A model generated the notes under the pieces. It did no database searches and was not told the DNA's origin. It worked only from the letters and a program-made list of their open reading frames with translations. A stretch of DNA of 33,975 nt from an uncultured Rubrivivax sp. (GTDB lineage Bacteria; Pseudomonadota; Gammaproteobacteria; Burkholderiales; Burkholderiaceae_C), in NCBI GenBank assembly GCA_937975735.1, contig CALJUI010000064.1, positions 1-33,975 on the forward strand, written 5' to 3'. Positions 7,637 through 15,976 of this stretch are shown here, piece by piece. A program made the translations under genes and the position numbers. Position 1 is the stretch's first letter. Every line of letters begins with the position of its first letter.

Positions 7637-9691
7637 ATGGCTTCCGTCATCACCCGGGCGCGCGCCGCCTGCCCGCACGACTGCCCCGACACCTGCGCGA
7701 TGCAGGTCACCGTCGAGGACGGTCGGGTCGTACGCATCCAGGGCGACCCCGACCACCCCACGACCCACGGCGCGCTATGCACCAAGGTCAGCCGCTACGC
7801 CGAGCGGACCTACCATCCCGAACGCGTGCTGCAGCCGCTGCGCCGCATCGGTCCGAAGGGCAGCGCGCAGTTCGAGCCGATCGGATGGGACGCGGCGCTG
7901 GACCGGATCGCCGAGCGCCTCGAGGCCATCGCCGCGCGCGACCCGCAGGCCATCCTGCCCTACAGCTACGCCGGCACGATGGGGCTGGTGCAGGGCGAGA
8001 GCATGGCGGCGCGCTTCTTCCACCGCCTCGGCGCGTCGCGCCTGGACCGCACGATCTGCGCCGCCGCCGGCGGCGAGGCCCTGGCGCGCACCTACGGCGG
8101 CAAGATCGGCATGCACGTGGAGCACTTCGCCGAGAGCCGGCTGATCGTCATCTGGGGCAGCAACTCGATCGCCTCGAACCTGCACTTCTGGACCTTCGCG
8201 CAGCAGGCCAAGCGCGCCGGCGCGACCTTGATCTGCATCGACCCGCGGCGCAGCGAGACGGCCGAGAAGTGCCACCGGCACATCGCGCTGCGCCCGGGCA
8301 GCGACGGCGCGCTGGCGCTGGGCGTGATGCACGAGCTGATCGAGCACGGCTGGCTCGACGACGACTACATCGAGCGCCACGTGCAGCAGGGCGAGACCGG
8401 CTGGCCCGCGCTGCGCGCGCGGGCCCTGCAGTGGCCGCCCGGGCGCGTCGCCGAGGTCTGCGGCATCGAGCCGGACGAGGTCCGCGCGCTGGCCCGCGCC
8501 TACGGCACCACCCGGCCGGCGGCGATCCGCCTCAACTACGGCATGCAACGCGTGCACGGCGGCGGCAGCGCGGCGCGGCTGATCGCGCTGCTGCCCTGCC
8601 TGACCGGTGCGTGGCGGCATCGCGCCGGCGGGCTGCTGCTGTCGAGCTCGGGCTGGTTCGCCGGCGCGCGCGACGACGCCGCGCTGCAGCGGCCCGACCT
8701 GCTCGGCGAGCGGCGGCCGCGCGCCATCAACATGAGCACGATCGGCGACGACCTGCTGCGCGAGGCCTCGCCGGACTTCGGCCCGAGGATCGAGGCGCTG
8801 GTGGTCTACAACAGCAATCCGGTCGCGGTCGCGCCCGACAGCGCGCGGGTCGTGCAGGGCTTCGCGCGCGAGGACCTGTTCACGGTCGTGCTCGAGCACT
8901 TCATGACCGACACCGCCGACCACGCCGACATCGTGCTGCCGGCGACGACCCAGCTCGAGCACTGGGACACCCACGCCGCCTACGGCCACACCTATGCGCT
9001 GATCAACCAGCCGGCGATCGCGCCGCTCGGCCAGGCGCGATCGAACGCGCGGATCTTCCGCGAGCTGGCCGCGCGCATGGGCTTCGACGAGCCCTGCTTC
9101 CGCGACAGCGACGAGGATCTGGTCCGCGCGGCCTGGCGGGCAGGGCAGGTCGATCCGGCGCGGCTGCGCGAGTCGGGCTGGGTCAAGCTCGACCTGCCCG
9201 AGGCGCCGTTCGCGGACGGCGGTTTCCGCACCCCCGACGGCCGCGCCAGCGTCGACGGTGGCGGCCTCGGCGTGCCCGACCACGTGCCCAACCACGAAAG
9301 CGCCGAGACCACGCCCGCGCTGGCCGCGCGCTACCCGCTGGCGATGATCTCGCCGCCGGCGCGCCACTTCCTGAACTCGACCTTCGTCAACGTCAAGAGC
9401 CTGCGCGCGATCGAGGGCGAGCCGCTGCTCGAGATCCATCCCGACGACGCCGCCGCGCGCGGCATCGCCGACGGCGCGATGGTGCGGGTCTTCAACGACC
9501 GCGGCAGCCACCGCTGCCGCGCCGAGGTCAGCGACCGGGCCCGGCGCGGCGTGGTCAACGGCCTGGGCATCTGGTGGCGCAAGTTCGGCGTCGACGGCAC
9601 CAACGTCAACCAGCTCACGCACCAGGGCCTGACCGACATCGGCGGCGGCCCGTCGTTCTACGACTGCCTGGTCGACGTCGCCCCGGCGTGA
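7637..9691 (+). CDS. molybdopterin-dependent oxidoreductase, [4Fe-4S]-containing
   Basis: A 684-residue member of the DMSO-reductase superfamily. The N-terminal cluster motif is C12-x3-C16-x3-C20-x27-C48. The central molybdopterin domains include VIWGSNSIASN and CIDPRRSETAEKC, and the C-terminal molydopterin-dinucleotide-binding domain covers about 555-680 (LEIHPDDAAARGIADGAMVRV). No twin-arginine signal peptide is present, so it is probably cytoplasmic. The molybdenum ligand may be the Cys in TICAAAGGEA, but this is inference. No electron-transfer subunit is adjacent; the next gene is a lipoprotein. Similar stand-alone proteins occur in Burkholderiales, with no substrate known to me. ATG at 7637 has no Shine-Dalgarno sequence; a CATAGT element ends 5 nt before it. 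Confidence 0.9.
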   Translation: MASVITRARAACPHDCPDTCAMQVTVEDGRVVRIQGDPDHPTTHGALCTKVSRYAERTYHPERVLQPLRRIGPKGSAQFEPIGWDAALDRIAERLEAIAARDPQAILPYSYAGTMGLVQGESMAARFFHRLGASRLDRTICAAAGGEALARTYGGKIGMHVEHFAESRLIVIWGSNSIASNLHFWTFAQQAKRAGATLICIDPRRSETAEKCHRHIALRPGSDGALALGVMHELIEHGWLDDDYIERHVQQGETGWPALRARALQWPPGRVAEVCGIEPDEVRALARAYGTTRPAAIRLNYGMQRVHGGGSAARLIALLPCLTGAWRHRAGGLLLSSSGWFAGARDDAALQRPDLLGERRPRAINMSTIGDDLLREASPDFGPRIEALVVYNSNPVAVAPDSARVVQGFAREDLFTVVLEHFMTDTADHADIVLPATTQLEHWDTHAAYGHTYALINQPAIAPLGQARSNARIFRELAARMGFDEPCFRDSDEDLVRAAWRAGQVDPARLRESGWVKLDLPEAPFADGGFRTPDGRASVDGGGLGVPDHVPNHESAETTPALAARYPLAMISPPARHFLNSTFVNVKSLRAIEGEPLLEIHPDDAAARGIADGAMVRVFNDRGSHRCRAEVSDRARRGVVNGLGIWWRKFGVDGTNVNQLTHQGLTDIGGGPSFYDCLVDVAPA

Positions 9692-10770
9692 AGCGGCGCT
9701 GGTGGATGGCCGGGATCGGGGCGCTGACGGCGGCGGTGGTGGCGGCGGCCTGTGCGCTCGCCGGCTGCGGCTCGCTCGGCTACGTCAAGCAGTCGGTGGC
9801 CGGCCACCTCGACCTGATGCAACGCGCGCGGCCGGTGCCCGAGTGGCTGGCCGAGCCGCAGACCGACCCGGTGCTGCGCGAACGGCTGGCGCTGACGCAG
9901 CGCATCCGCGACTGGGCGGTGGCCGAGCTGAAGCTGCCCGAGAACCGCAGCTACCGCGCCTACGCCGCGCTCGACCGGCCGGCGGCGGTGTGGAACGTGG
10001 TCGCCGCGCCGGCACTGTCGCTGACGCTGAAGACCTGGTGCTTTCCGGTCGTCGGCTGCGTCGGCTATCGGGGCTACTACGCGCGGGCCGACGCCGACGC
10101 CCTGGCCGCCGAACTGCGCGCCGATGGCCTGGAGGTCGCGGTCTACGGCGTGCCGGCGTACTCGACATTGGGCTGGACCGACTGGCTCGGCGGCGACCCG
10201 CTGCTGTCGACCTTCATCCGCTGGCCCGAGGGCGAACTGGCGCGGCTGATCTTCCACGAGCTGGCGCACCAGGTCGTCTACGTTGCCGACGACACCACCT
10301 TCAACGAGTCCTTCGCGACCGCCGTGGAGCGGCTCGGCGGCCAGCGCTGGCTGGCCGAGCGGGCGACGCCCGAGGCCCGCGCCGAGTACGAGGCCTTCGA
10401 CGCCCGCCGGCGCGACTTCCGCGCGCTGACGCTGGCGCTGCGCGAGGACCTGGCGCGCCTGTACGCCGACCCGGGCCTGGACGACGCCGCCAAGCACCGC
10501 GCGAAGGCCGAGCGCATGGCGCGGCTGCGCACCGATCATGCGCGGATCAAGGTCGAGCGCTGGGGCGGCTTCGCCGGCTACGACGGCTGGTTCGAGCGTG
10601 CGAACAATGCGCTGATCGGCGTGCAGGCGGCTTACGATCAGTGGGTGCCGGCCTTCGAGCGACTGTTCGAGGCCGAGGGCCGCGACTTCGAACGCTTCTA
10701 CGCCCGCGTCCGGGCGCTGGCCGCGCTGCCCAAGGCCGAGCGACAGGCCGCCCTAGAACGACTTTCCTGA
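9688..10770 (+). CDS. lipoprotein predicted zinc aminopeptidase (COG4324 / PF10023 type)
   Basis: A 360-residue membrane-anchored metalloprotease. The N-terminus has basic residues, a hydrophobic stretch and a lipobox LAGC with the lipidated Cys27. The zinc motif is HELAH (190-194), with NESFA following (Glu207 as the likely third ligand); this pattern (HELAHQ...FNESFA) is that of the putative aminopeptidase family. Coiled, Arg/Glu-rich helices follow. The start is GTG at 9688, overlapping the oxidoreductase stop (GTGA), so the two genes are coupled. The link between an oxidoreductase and a periplasm-facing protease is unexplained. Substrate unknown. Confidence 0.85.
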   Translation: MKRRWWMAGIGALTAAVVAAACALAGCGSLGYVKQSVAGHLDLMQRARPVPEWLAEPQTDPVLRERLALTQRIRDWAVAELKLPENRSYRAYAALDRPAAVWNVVAAPALSLTLKTWCFPVVGCVGYRGYYARADADALAAELRADGLEVAVYGVPAYSTLGWTDWLGGDPLLSTFIRWPEGELARLIFHELAHQVVYVADDTTFNESFATAVERLGGQRWLAERATPEARAEYEAFDARRRDFRALTLALREDLARLYADPGLDDAAKHRAKAERMARLRTDHARIKVERWGGFAGYDGWFERANNALIGVQAAYDQWVPAFERLFEAEGRDFERFYARVRALAALPKAERQAALERLS

Positions 10771-10780
10771 GGAGACCGAC

Positions 10781-11119
10781 TTGCCCGACATCCGCATCCA
10801 CCGCGACCATGAACTCGGCCTGGCCAAGGCCCGCAAGATCGCCTGGGCCTGGGCCGAGGAGGTCGAGCAGAAGTTCGGCATGGAATGCACGGTGATCGAA
10901 GGCGAGACCAGCGACACCGTCGAGTTCAGCCGCGCCGGCTGCAACGGTCGGCTGATCGTCGCTGCCGACCACTTCGACCTCGACGCGAAGCTCGGCTTCC
11001 TGCTCGGCGCTTTCAGCAAGACGATCGAGGGCGAGATCGAGAAGAATCTCGATGCGCTGCTGGCAAAGAGCGGCAAGGCCAAGCCGGCCAAGCCGGCGAA
11101 GACGGTCAGGAAGAAGTGA
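10781..11119 (+). CDS. polyhydroxyalkanoic acid system family protein
   Basis: A 112-residue protein resembling the PHA granule region family (TIGR02610-type), found near polyhydroxyalkanoate genes in proteobacteria. It begins PDIRIHRDHELGLAKARKIA and has a central beta/alpha segment with DHFDLDAKLGFLLGAF. It ends in a Lys/Pro/Ala-rich basic tail (from about residue 95) that could bind DNA, RNA or a granule surface. The start is TTG at 10781, supported by GAGGAG at 10769-10774, which overlaps the stop of the preceding gene. Its 3' end overlaps the convergent hydrolase gene by 14 bp. A link to polyester storage is family-level knowledge; no phaC or phaB lies in this window. Confidence 0.8.
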   Translation: MPDIRIHRDHELGLAKARKIAWAWAEEVEQKFGMECTVIEGETSDTVEFSRAGCNGRLIVAADHFDLDAKLGFLLGAFSKTIEGEIEKNLDALLAKSGKAKPAKPAKTVRKK

Positions 11120-11984
11120 GCAGGGGCTGCCGCGCCGGCAGCGACTCGAACCAGTCCATCGCGCCGTGCCAGAGCGCCGCGGAGCGCTCTCGGAAGTAGC
11201 CCATGTGACCGATCGGGCCGTATGTGCGCGGGTCCAGGGTCACCGCGGTCCACGGCGCGAAGCGGTAGCCGGCCATGAAGGCGTCGCGCGATGCCGGCGG
11301 CGCCCAGTGATCGTCGAGCGCGTTGACGGCGACGATCGGCGTGCGCACGCGCGCGAACAGCTCGCGCAGTTCCGGGCACGCCGGGTCGTCGAAGAAGTAG
11401 CGCGGGAAGCGGCACCAGTGGCGCCACTGGCGGAACGCGTCCAGCGGCAGATCCTCGCCCATGCCGAGGCGACGCATCGGCAGGTAGCCGAGCGCGCGGG
11501 TGGCCAGCGGGCCGATCACGTGCCACATGAACTGCACCCGCCAGCGCTCGAATCGCGGCATCCAGCCGTGCCATCCGGCGCCGGTGGCGAAGGTGTAGAA
11601 GCCCGCCACCGCGTCGTGGTTGGGCAGCAGGCCGAAGGCATGGCCGCCGTAGGAATGGCCGACGAGGAAGAGCGGCCGCTGCGGGTCGCGCATCGACTCG
11701 ACCGCGGCCGCCAGGTCGAGCCGTGCCCAGTCGAGGTAGTCCATCCGGAACCCGCGCAGGCGCGGCGGGGCCGAGCGGCCGATGCCGCGGTAGTCGAGCG
11801 TCAAGGTGTCGAAGCCGCGTGCCGCGGCGGCGATCGCGAAGCGGCGGTAGAAGCCCTGCGGAACCGCGGTGGCGCCGGCGACGACCAGCCGCGCATGGGC
11901 GCCGCCGGGCGGCGCGAAGCGGGTCGCGCCGAGGCGATAGCCGTCGGCCGCGGTCAGCGTGATCGGCTCGATCGAGTCCTTCAT
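11106..11984 (-). CDS. alpha/beta-fold hydrolase
   Basis: A 292-residue serine hydrolase. The nucleophile elbow is GHSYGG (Ser111), preceded by a typical beta strand (PLFLVG). The oxyanion-side segment LDYRGIGRS lies at 63-71. The acid and histidine of the triad are probably in NALDDHWAPP and IGHMGYF respectively. It resembles COG4757-type predicted alpha/beta hydrolases. No signal peptide is seen. It is translated directly after the TetR gene with a 4-nt ATGA overlap, so it is almost certainly the target of that regulator and perhaps removes the inducing compound. Its tail overlaps the convergent PHA-system gene by 14 bp. Substrate unknown. Confidence 0.88.
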   Translation of the reverse strand: MKDSIEPITLTAADGYRLGATRFAPPGGAHARLVVAGATAVPQGFYRRFAIAAAARGFDTLTLDYRGIGRSAPPRLRGFRMDYLDWARLDLAAAVESMRDPQRPLFLVGHSYGGHAFGLLPNHDAVAGFYTFATGAGWHGWMPRFERWRVQFMWHVIGPLATRALGYLPMRRLGMGEDLPLDAFRQWRHWCRFPRYFFDDPACPELRELFARVRTPIVAVNALDDHWAPPASRDAFMAGYRFAPWTAVTLDPRTYGPIGHMGYFRERSAALWHGAMDWFESLPARQPLLTSS

Positions 11985-12556
11985 CGTGGCACCGCCTTGA
12001 TCAGCATCCTCAGGGTCTGCATCGCCTGCACCAGCGGCTCGGCGCTGCGCGCGACCCGGGCCTGCAGCAGGCCGCCTTCGTAGGCGGCGACCAGCAGCGT
12101 CGCCAGGCCGGCAGCGCGGTCGGCCGGCATGCCGGCGCGCGCCAGCGCGAGGCCGATGCGCTCGCGCATCACGCCGAAGGCCTCGGCCAGCGCCTGCTTG
12201 AGCACGGTGTCGTCGGCGCCGCATTCGAGCGCCACCGTCGCCAGCGGGCAACCGCGCTCGTAGTCGCTGGCGGCGAGGCGACGTCCGGCGACGTCGATCC
12301 AGGCGCCGATCGCATCGACCGGGTCGGGTTCACGGGCCAGCGCGCCGTCCAGCGCGGCGGCGATCGACTGCGCCGTGGCGTCGATCGCCGCGGCGGCCAG
12401 TTCGGTCTTGCCGCCGGGGAAATGGTGGTAGAGCACGCCCTTGGGCGCCTCGGCCAGGCTCAGGATCTCGCTCAGGCCGACGCCGTGCAGGCCGCGCCGC
12501 TGCAGCGCGTCGCGCATCGCGGCGATCAGGCGGTCGCGGGTGCCTGGGGCGTTCAT
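11981..12556 (-). CDS. TetR/AcrR-family transcriptional repressor
   Basis: A 191-residue regulator with an N-terminal helix-turn-helix (about 8-50: RDRLIAAMRDALQRRGLHGV, then GLSEIL, then APKGVLYHHFPGGK) and an all-helical ligand-binding C-terminal domain of the LmrA/YxaF type (DYERGCPLATVALE). It is followed by the alpha/beta hydrolase with a 4-nt overlap. A 16-bp operator-like palindrome sits 12 nt upstream of its ATG, right behind a -10-like TAGAAT, so autorepression is likely. The ligand is unknown; regulators with similar palindromes often respond to electrophilic or lipophilic compounds, but this is inference. Confidence 0.92.
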   Translation of the reverse strand: MNAPGTRDRLIAAMRDALQRRGLHGVGLSEILSLAEAPKGVLYHHFPGGKTELAAAAIDATAQSIAAALDGALAREPDPVDAIGAWIDVAGRRLAASDYERGCPLATVALECGADDTVLKQALAEAFGVMRERIGLALARAGMPADRAAGLATLLVAAYEGGLLQARVARSAEPLVQAMQTLRMLIKAVPR

Positions 12557-12562
12557 GGCGCA

Positions 12563-12568
12563 ATTCTA
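12563..12568 (-). promoter_or_regulatory. -10-like element of the tetR-hydrolase operon
   Basis: Minus-strand TAGAAT ends 6 nt before the tetR ATG, and the operator palindrome abuts it. There is no Shine-Dalgarno sequence between it and the ATG, which points to a leaderless transcript. Confidence 0.5.
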
Positions 12569-12584
12569 TAGACCGGTCGGTCTA
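12569..12584. promoter_or_regulatory. TetR operator palindrome
   Basis: TAGACCG-GT-CGGTCTA is a perfect 7-bp inverted repeat around a 2-bp centre. On the minus strand it lies immediately upstream of the -10-like TAGAAT (12568-12563), whose 3' end is 6 nt from the tetR ATG. It therefore occupies the spacer between -35 and -10, an ideal repression position. Sites of the TAGACC...GGTCTA form are known for NemR/LmrA-like TetR proteins. Confidence 0.8.
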
Positions 12585-12640
12585 GTTGCAAGTGCCCGTC
12601 GGCAGCCGCCGGGCGGTCGTGCCGCCCGGCGCAGGCCGGG

Positions 12641-12895
12641 CTACTTCAGCGACTCGATCAGGTCGACATAGGCGGTCATCGCGTCGTCGGCCGAGGTGCC
12701 TTTCTGTTCGGCCCAGGCGTCGTACTTGGCGCGGCCGACCATGTCGGCGAAGCCGGGCCGCTTGCCCTCGACGTCGCCGGCGGTGGCCTGCTTGTACAGC
12801 GCGTAGATCTTCAGCAGCGTCATGTTGTCGGGCTTCTCGGGCAACTGCTTGCTCTCGGCGACGGCTTTCTCGAATCGGGCCTTCAGATCGGACAT
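12641..12895 (-). CDS. acyl-CoA-binding protein
   Basis: An 84-residue four-helix acyl-CoA-binding protein (ACBP), which buffers and delivers long-chain acyl-CoA esters in the cytoplasm. Family features are visible: FEKAVAESKQLP at the first helix, NMTLLKIYALYKQAT (the YxxxKQA signature), GKRPGF and KYDAWAEQKG. The length is standard for stand-alone ACBPs. A good AGGAGA ribosome site lies 7 nt before ATG 12895. It is divergent, across 103 bp, from the wax-ester-synthase-like gene whose substrate it would carry, so shared control is likely. Confidence 0.95.
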   Translation of the reverse strand: MSDLKARFEKAVAESKQLPEKPDNMTLLKIYALYKQATAGDVEGKRPGFADMVGRAKYDAWAEQKGTSADDAMTAYVDLIESLK

Positions 12896-12998
12896 GCGGG
12901 TCTCCTGTGTCGGGGGCTGGGTGAAAATCGCGTCTTGACGTCGGCCGATGTTACCCAGCATCGTCGGGACGACCGATCAGACATCACGAGGAGACCCC
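12896..12998. promoter_or_regulatory. divergent promoter region between acbp and the acyltransferase
   Basis: The 103-bp gap holds Shine-Dalgarno sequences for both genes (AGGAGA on the minus side, GAGGAG at 12988-12993 on the plus side). TTGACG at 12935-12940 could be a plus-strand -35. No convincing -10 or operator repeat was found. Confidence 0.35.
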
Positions 12999-14453
12999 AT
13001 GTCCGAAGCCGCCGAGGTCGCGAGCGAGCGCATGTCGCGCGTGGACACCGCCTGGCTGCGGATGGACAACGAGGTCAACCTGATGATGATCGTCGGCGTC
13101 TGGATGCTGACGCCGGGCATCAGCGTCGCCGCGCTGCGCGAGCGCATTGCCGACAAGCTGCTGAAGTACGAACGCTTCCGCCAGTGCGCGGTGGCCGACG
13201 CGATGGGCGCACAGTGGGTGCCCGACCCCGACTTCCACATCGACCGGCACATCGTCGTCGAGCGCCTGAAGCGGCGCCGCGGCCAGAGCGCGCGCCAGGC
13301 CCTTCAGCAGCGCTGCGGCGAACTCGCGACCACCCCGCTGGATCCGTCGCGCCCGCTGTGGCAGTTCCATCTGATCGAGCATTACGAGGGCGGCAGTGCG
13401 CTGCGCGCGCGCATCCACCATTGCATCGGCGACGGCATCGCGCTGATCTCGGTGATGCTGAGCATCACCGACGGCGGCGACGACCCGCCGCGCCGCCGCC
13501 GCAAGCCCGCCGCCGAGGCGTCGGACGGCGACTGGCTGACGGACTCGGTGCTCAAGCCCTTCACCGAGCTGTCGGTCAAGGCGCTGGGCCTGACCGGCGA
13601 CGGTGTGGCCAAGTCGATCGACCTGCTGGCCCACCCGCAGCAGCCGCTGCTGGGCTCGCTGGACATGGCGCGCGCCGGCGCACAGGTGATCAGCGACCTC
13701 GCCGCGTTCGCGCTGATGCCCGACGACTCGCCGACCTTGCTCAAGGGCAAGCCCGACGGCCACAAGGTCGTCGCCTGGGGCGAGCCGCTGCCGCTGGACG
13801 TCGTCAAGGCGATCGGCAAGGGTCTGAACTGCTCGGTCAACGACGTGCTGCTGGCCTGCGCGGCCGGCGCCATCGGCCAGTACCTGCGCACGCGCGGCGA
13901 CGATCCCACGGGCAAGGAGATCCGCGCGATGGTGCCGGTCAACCTGCGCCCGCTGGACCAGGCCTGGAAGCTGGGCAACCGCTTCGGCCTGGCGCCGCTG
14001 GTGCTGCCGATCGGCATTCAGAACCCGGTCGAGCGGGTCTACGCCGTGCATCGCCGCATGGCCGAGCTGAAGGGCAGCTACCAGCCCTTGCTGGCCTTCG
14101 GCGTACTGGCGGTGGCGGGGCTGTTCATCAAGCCGGTGCAGGACGCGCTGCTGGGCCTGTTCGCGAAGAAGGCCACCGCGGTGATGACGAACGTACCGGG
14201 GCCGGGCAAGCCGCTGACCTTCTGCGGCTCGACGCTGCGCCAGACGATGTTCTGGGTGCCGGCGTCGGGCGACATCGGCTTCGGCGTGTCGATCCTGTCC
14301 TACGGCGGCGGCGTGCAGTTCGGGCTGATCACGGACCGCCGGCTGTGCCCGGACCCGCAGGCGATCATCGACCACTTCGAGCCGGAGTTCGAGCAGCTGA
14401 CGCTGGTCGCGATGATGCTGCCCTGGGCGGGCGAGGAGGACGGACCCGCCTGA
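12999..14453 (+). CDS. wax ester synthase / diacylglycerol acyltransferase (WS/DGAT) family protein
   Basis: A 484-residue acyl-CoA:alcohol/diacylglycerol O-acyltransferase homologue. The catalytic motif HHxxxDG is intact as HHCIGDG (140-146) and is preceded by the PLW motif at 119-121. The C-terminal half contains the family-typical MVPVNLRP, GNRFGLAPLVLPI and MTNVPGPGKPL motifs. Such enzymes make wax esters or triacylglycerol from acyl-CoA at the membrane/lipid-droplet surface. ATG 12999 is chosen because GAGGAG lies 5 nt upstream and because the protein then begins near the conserved MSRVDTAWLRMD. It is divergent from the acyl-CoA-binding protein gene. The motif supports activity; wax ester versus triacylglycerol as product is undecided. 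Confidence 0.93.
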   Translation: MSEAAEVASERMSRVDTAWLRMDNEVNLMMIVGVWMLTPGISVAALRERIADKLLKYERFRQCAVADAMGAQWVPDPDFHIDRHIVVERLKRRRGQSARQALQQRCGELATTPLDPSRPLWQFHLIEHYEGGSALRARIHHCIGDGIALISVMLSITDGGDDPPRRRRKPAAEASDGDWLTDSVLKPFTELSVKALGLTGDGVAKSIDLLAHPQQPLLGSLDMARAGAQVISDLAAFALMPDDSPTLLKGKPDGHKVVAWGEPLPLDVVKAIGKGLNCSVNDVLLACAAGAIGQYLRTRGDDPTGKEIRAMVPVNLRPLDQAWKLGNRFGLAPLVLPIGIQNPVERVYAVHRRMAELKGSYQPLLAFGVLAVAGLFIKPVQDALLGLFAKKATAVMTNVPGPGKPLTFCGSTLRQTMFWVPASGDIGFGVSILSYGGGVQFGLITDRRLCPDPQAIIDHFEPEFEQLTLVAMMLPWAGEEDGPA

Positions 14454-14478
14454 CCCGGGCGGCATCCCGCCGCCGTGT

Positions 14479-15252
14479 TCAGTCCTCGAGTTCGGCCTTG
14501 GCCATCTCGACGTCGAGCCGCTCCATCGCGTCCATCGGCTTGCACTTGGCGGCATCGGCGTAGAGCTTCTCCGCCTCCTTCATCTTCTTCTCGCCTTCGA
14601 GCATCACCAGGCCGTTGGCGTACTCGACCATGGCGATCGCGCTGCTCGGGTTGAGCTTGAGCGCCTCCTTGAACATCTTCAGGCCCGTCGCCGCGTCGGC
14701 GCCCTGGGTGCGGCCGAGCAATTTGCCGACCTTGTCGATGACCTCGGCGTGGAAGGCGCCCAGCGCGATGTGCGCATCGGCGTGCTTCGGCGCCAGCTTG
14801 ATCGCGGTCTCGAGCGCGGTCTTGCACTTGCTGCCCAGCCCCTGCGCCAGTGCCTTCGCGACGCTGATGCCCTGGCCGTAGCGGCCGATCGCGTAGGCCT
14901 GCCAGTACCAGGCGTTCGGGTTCTTCGGCTCGACGCCCTGCTGGGCCTCGGCCCGCTCGGCGGCCTCGAGGAACATCTCGAGCTTGGTCTTCTCGCTCTT
15001 CTCGAGGTAGTTGGCGTAGATGCACTGCGCCTTGTTGGCCACCGTGATGCCGGCGCCGCCGGCTTTCAGCCCGGCGTCGTAGGCCTTCTGGAACTGCCCG
15101 GCGTGGAACAGCGCCCAGGCGGCGACGACCTTGTCGTCCTTCGGCCAGGGTTCGGCGTCGCCGCTGTGCAGCCTTGCCCAGTGCTTCTTCAAGGTGGCAG
15201 CGTCGTAGCTGTACTCGTCGCTGTCGTAGGGGAATGCAGTCCACTTGGCCAT
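14479..15252 (-). CDS. tetratricopeptide-repeat protein, cytoplasmic
   Basis: A 257-residue helical protein without a signal peptide. Repeated helix pairs with TPR spacing are visible, for example WALFHAGQFQKAYDAGLKAG (about 47-66), ALETAIKLAPKHADAHIALG, GLKMFKEALKLNPSSAIAMV and AEKLYADAAKCKP near the end. TPR proteins act as binding scaffolds; the partner is unknown. AGGAGACG precedes ATG 15252. It lies 26 bp downstream of the second TetR gene on the same strand, so the two probably form an operon, and it converges on the acyltransferase gene across 25 bp. Confidence 0.8.
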   Translation of the reverse strand: MAKWTAFPYDSDEYSYDAATLKKHWARLHSGDAEPWPKDDKVVAAWALFHAGQFQKAYDAGLKAGGAGITVANKAQCIYANYLEKSEKTKLEMFLEAAERAEAQQGVEPKNPNAWYWQAYAIGRYGQGISVAKALAQGLGSKCKTALETAIKLAPKHADAHIALGAFHAEVIDKVGKLLGRTQGADAATGLKMFKEALKLNPSSAIAMVEYANGLVMLEGEKKMKEAEKLYADAAKCKPMDAMERLDVEMAKAELED

Positions 15253-15278
15253 GTCGTCTCCTGGGGTCGGTTCTGGGT

Positions 15279-15938
15279 TCAGCTCTGGGTATAGGCGCTC
15301 GCCAGCGATTGCAGGTGGGCGCGGGAATCCGCGTCGAGGTAGGGCATCAGCAGGCTCAGCGCGTGGTAGGCGCCGCGGCCGAGCGCGGCGCCGGCGCTCT
15401 CGGGCTCGAGCGCGTGGCGCGGGTCGCGCACGTACTCGTAGCTGAGCCAGTAGGTCAGCACCACGACCATCGCATTGGCCACCGGCTCGGCCTGGCCGGC
15501 GTCGATCTGCACCGCGCTGCCGCGCGCCAGCCCGTCGATGACGGCGCGCACGGCGCGCCCCTTGTTCTGCAGCACGAACTGGAAGTGCGTCTCCAGCCGC
15601 CGGTTCTTGCTCAGCAGGTCGTTCAGGTCGCGGTACAGGAAGCGGTACTGCCAGATCAGCTCGAACAGCATGTGCACGAACAGCCAGGCGTCCTCGACGT
15701 TCTCGACGCCGTCGGCGGCCTGCAGCAGTTCGTTCAGCGCGCGTTCGTAGCGGTCGAACAGCGAGTTGATCAGCTCGTCCTTGGCCGGGTAGTGGTAGTA
15801 CAGGTTGCCCGGGCTGATGTTCAGCTCCGCCGAGATCAGCGTCGTGCTGACGTTCGGCTCGCCGAAGCGGTTGAACAGGTCCAGCGTCGTCTCGAGGATG
15901 CGCTCGGCGGTGCGGCGCGGCGCTTTCTTCGTGGGCAT
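15279..15938 (-). CDS. TetR/AcrR-family transcriptional regulator
   Basis: A 219-residue TetR-type regulator. The helix-turn-helix lies at about 10-56 (AERILETTLDLFNRFGEPNV, then STTLISAELNISPGNLYYHY). The C-terminal helical domain has the VEDAWLFVHMLFELIWQYRFLYRDLND-like pattern (written here only in part) of a regulator group common near fatty-acid or PHA genes in proteobacteria. It is divergent from the ABC exporter across 53 bp and upstream of the TPR gene. It may control itself and the exporter, though I see no clear operator palindrome. A CAGAAT hexamer lies 4 nt before its ATG. Confidence 0.88.
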   Translation of the reverse strand: MPTKKAPRRTAERILETTLDLFNRFGEPNVSTTLISAELNISPGNLYYHYPAKDELINSLFDRYERALNELLQAADGVENVEDAWLFVHMLFELIWQYRFLYRDLNDLLSKNRRLETHFQFVLQNKGRAVRAVIDGLARGSAVQIDAGQAEPVANAMVVVLTYWLSYEYVRDPRHALEPESAGAALGRGAYHALSLLMPYLDADSRAHLQSLASAYTQS

Positions 15939-15976
15939 GGGCCATTCTGGCCCAAGCGCCGGACCGCGGCGCTCCG

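Noticed and set aside
14458..14471. GGCGG-CATC-CCGCC hairpin between the convergent acyltransferase and TPR genes
   Set aside because: The 5-bp stem has no T tract and such repeats are expected by chance at this GC content.
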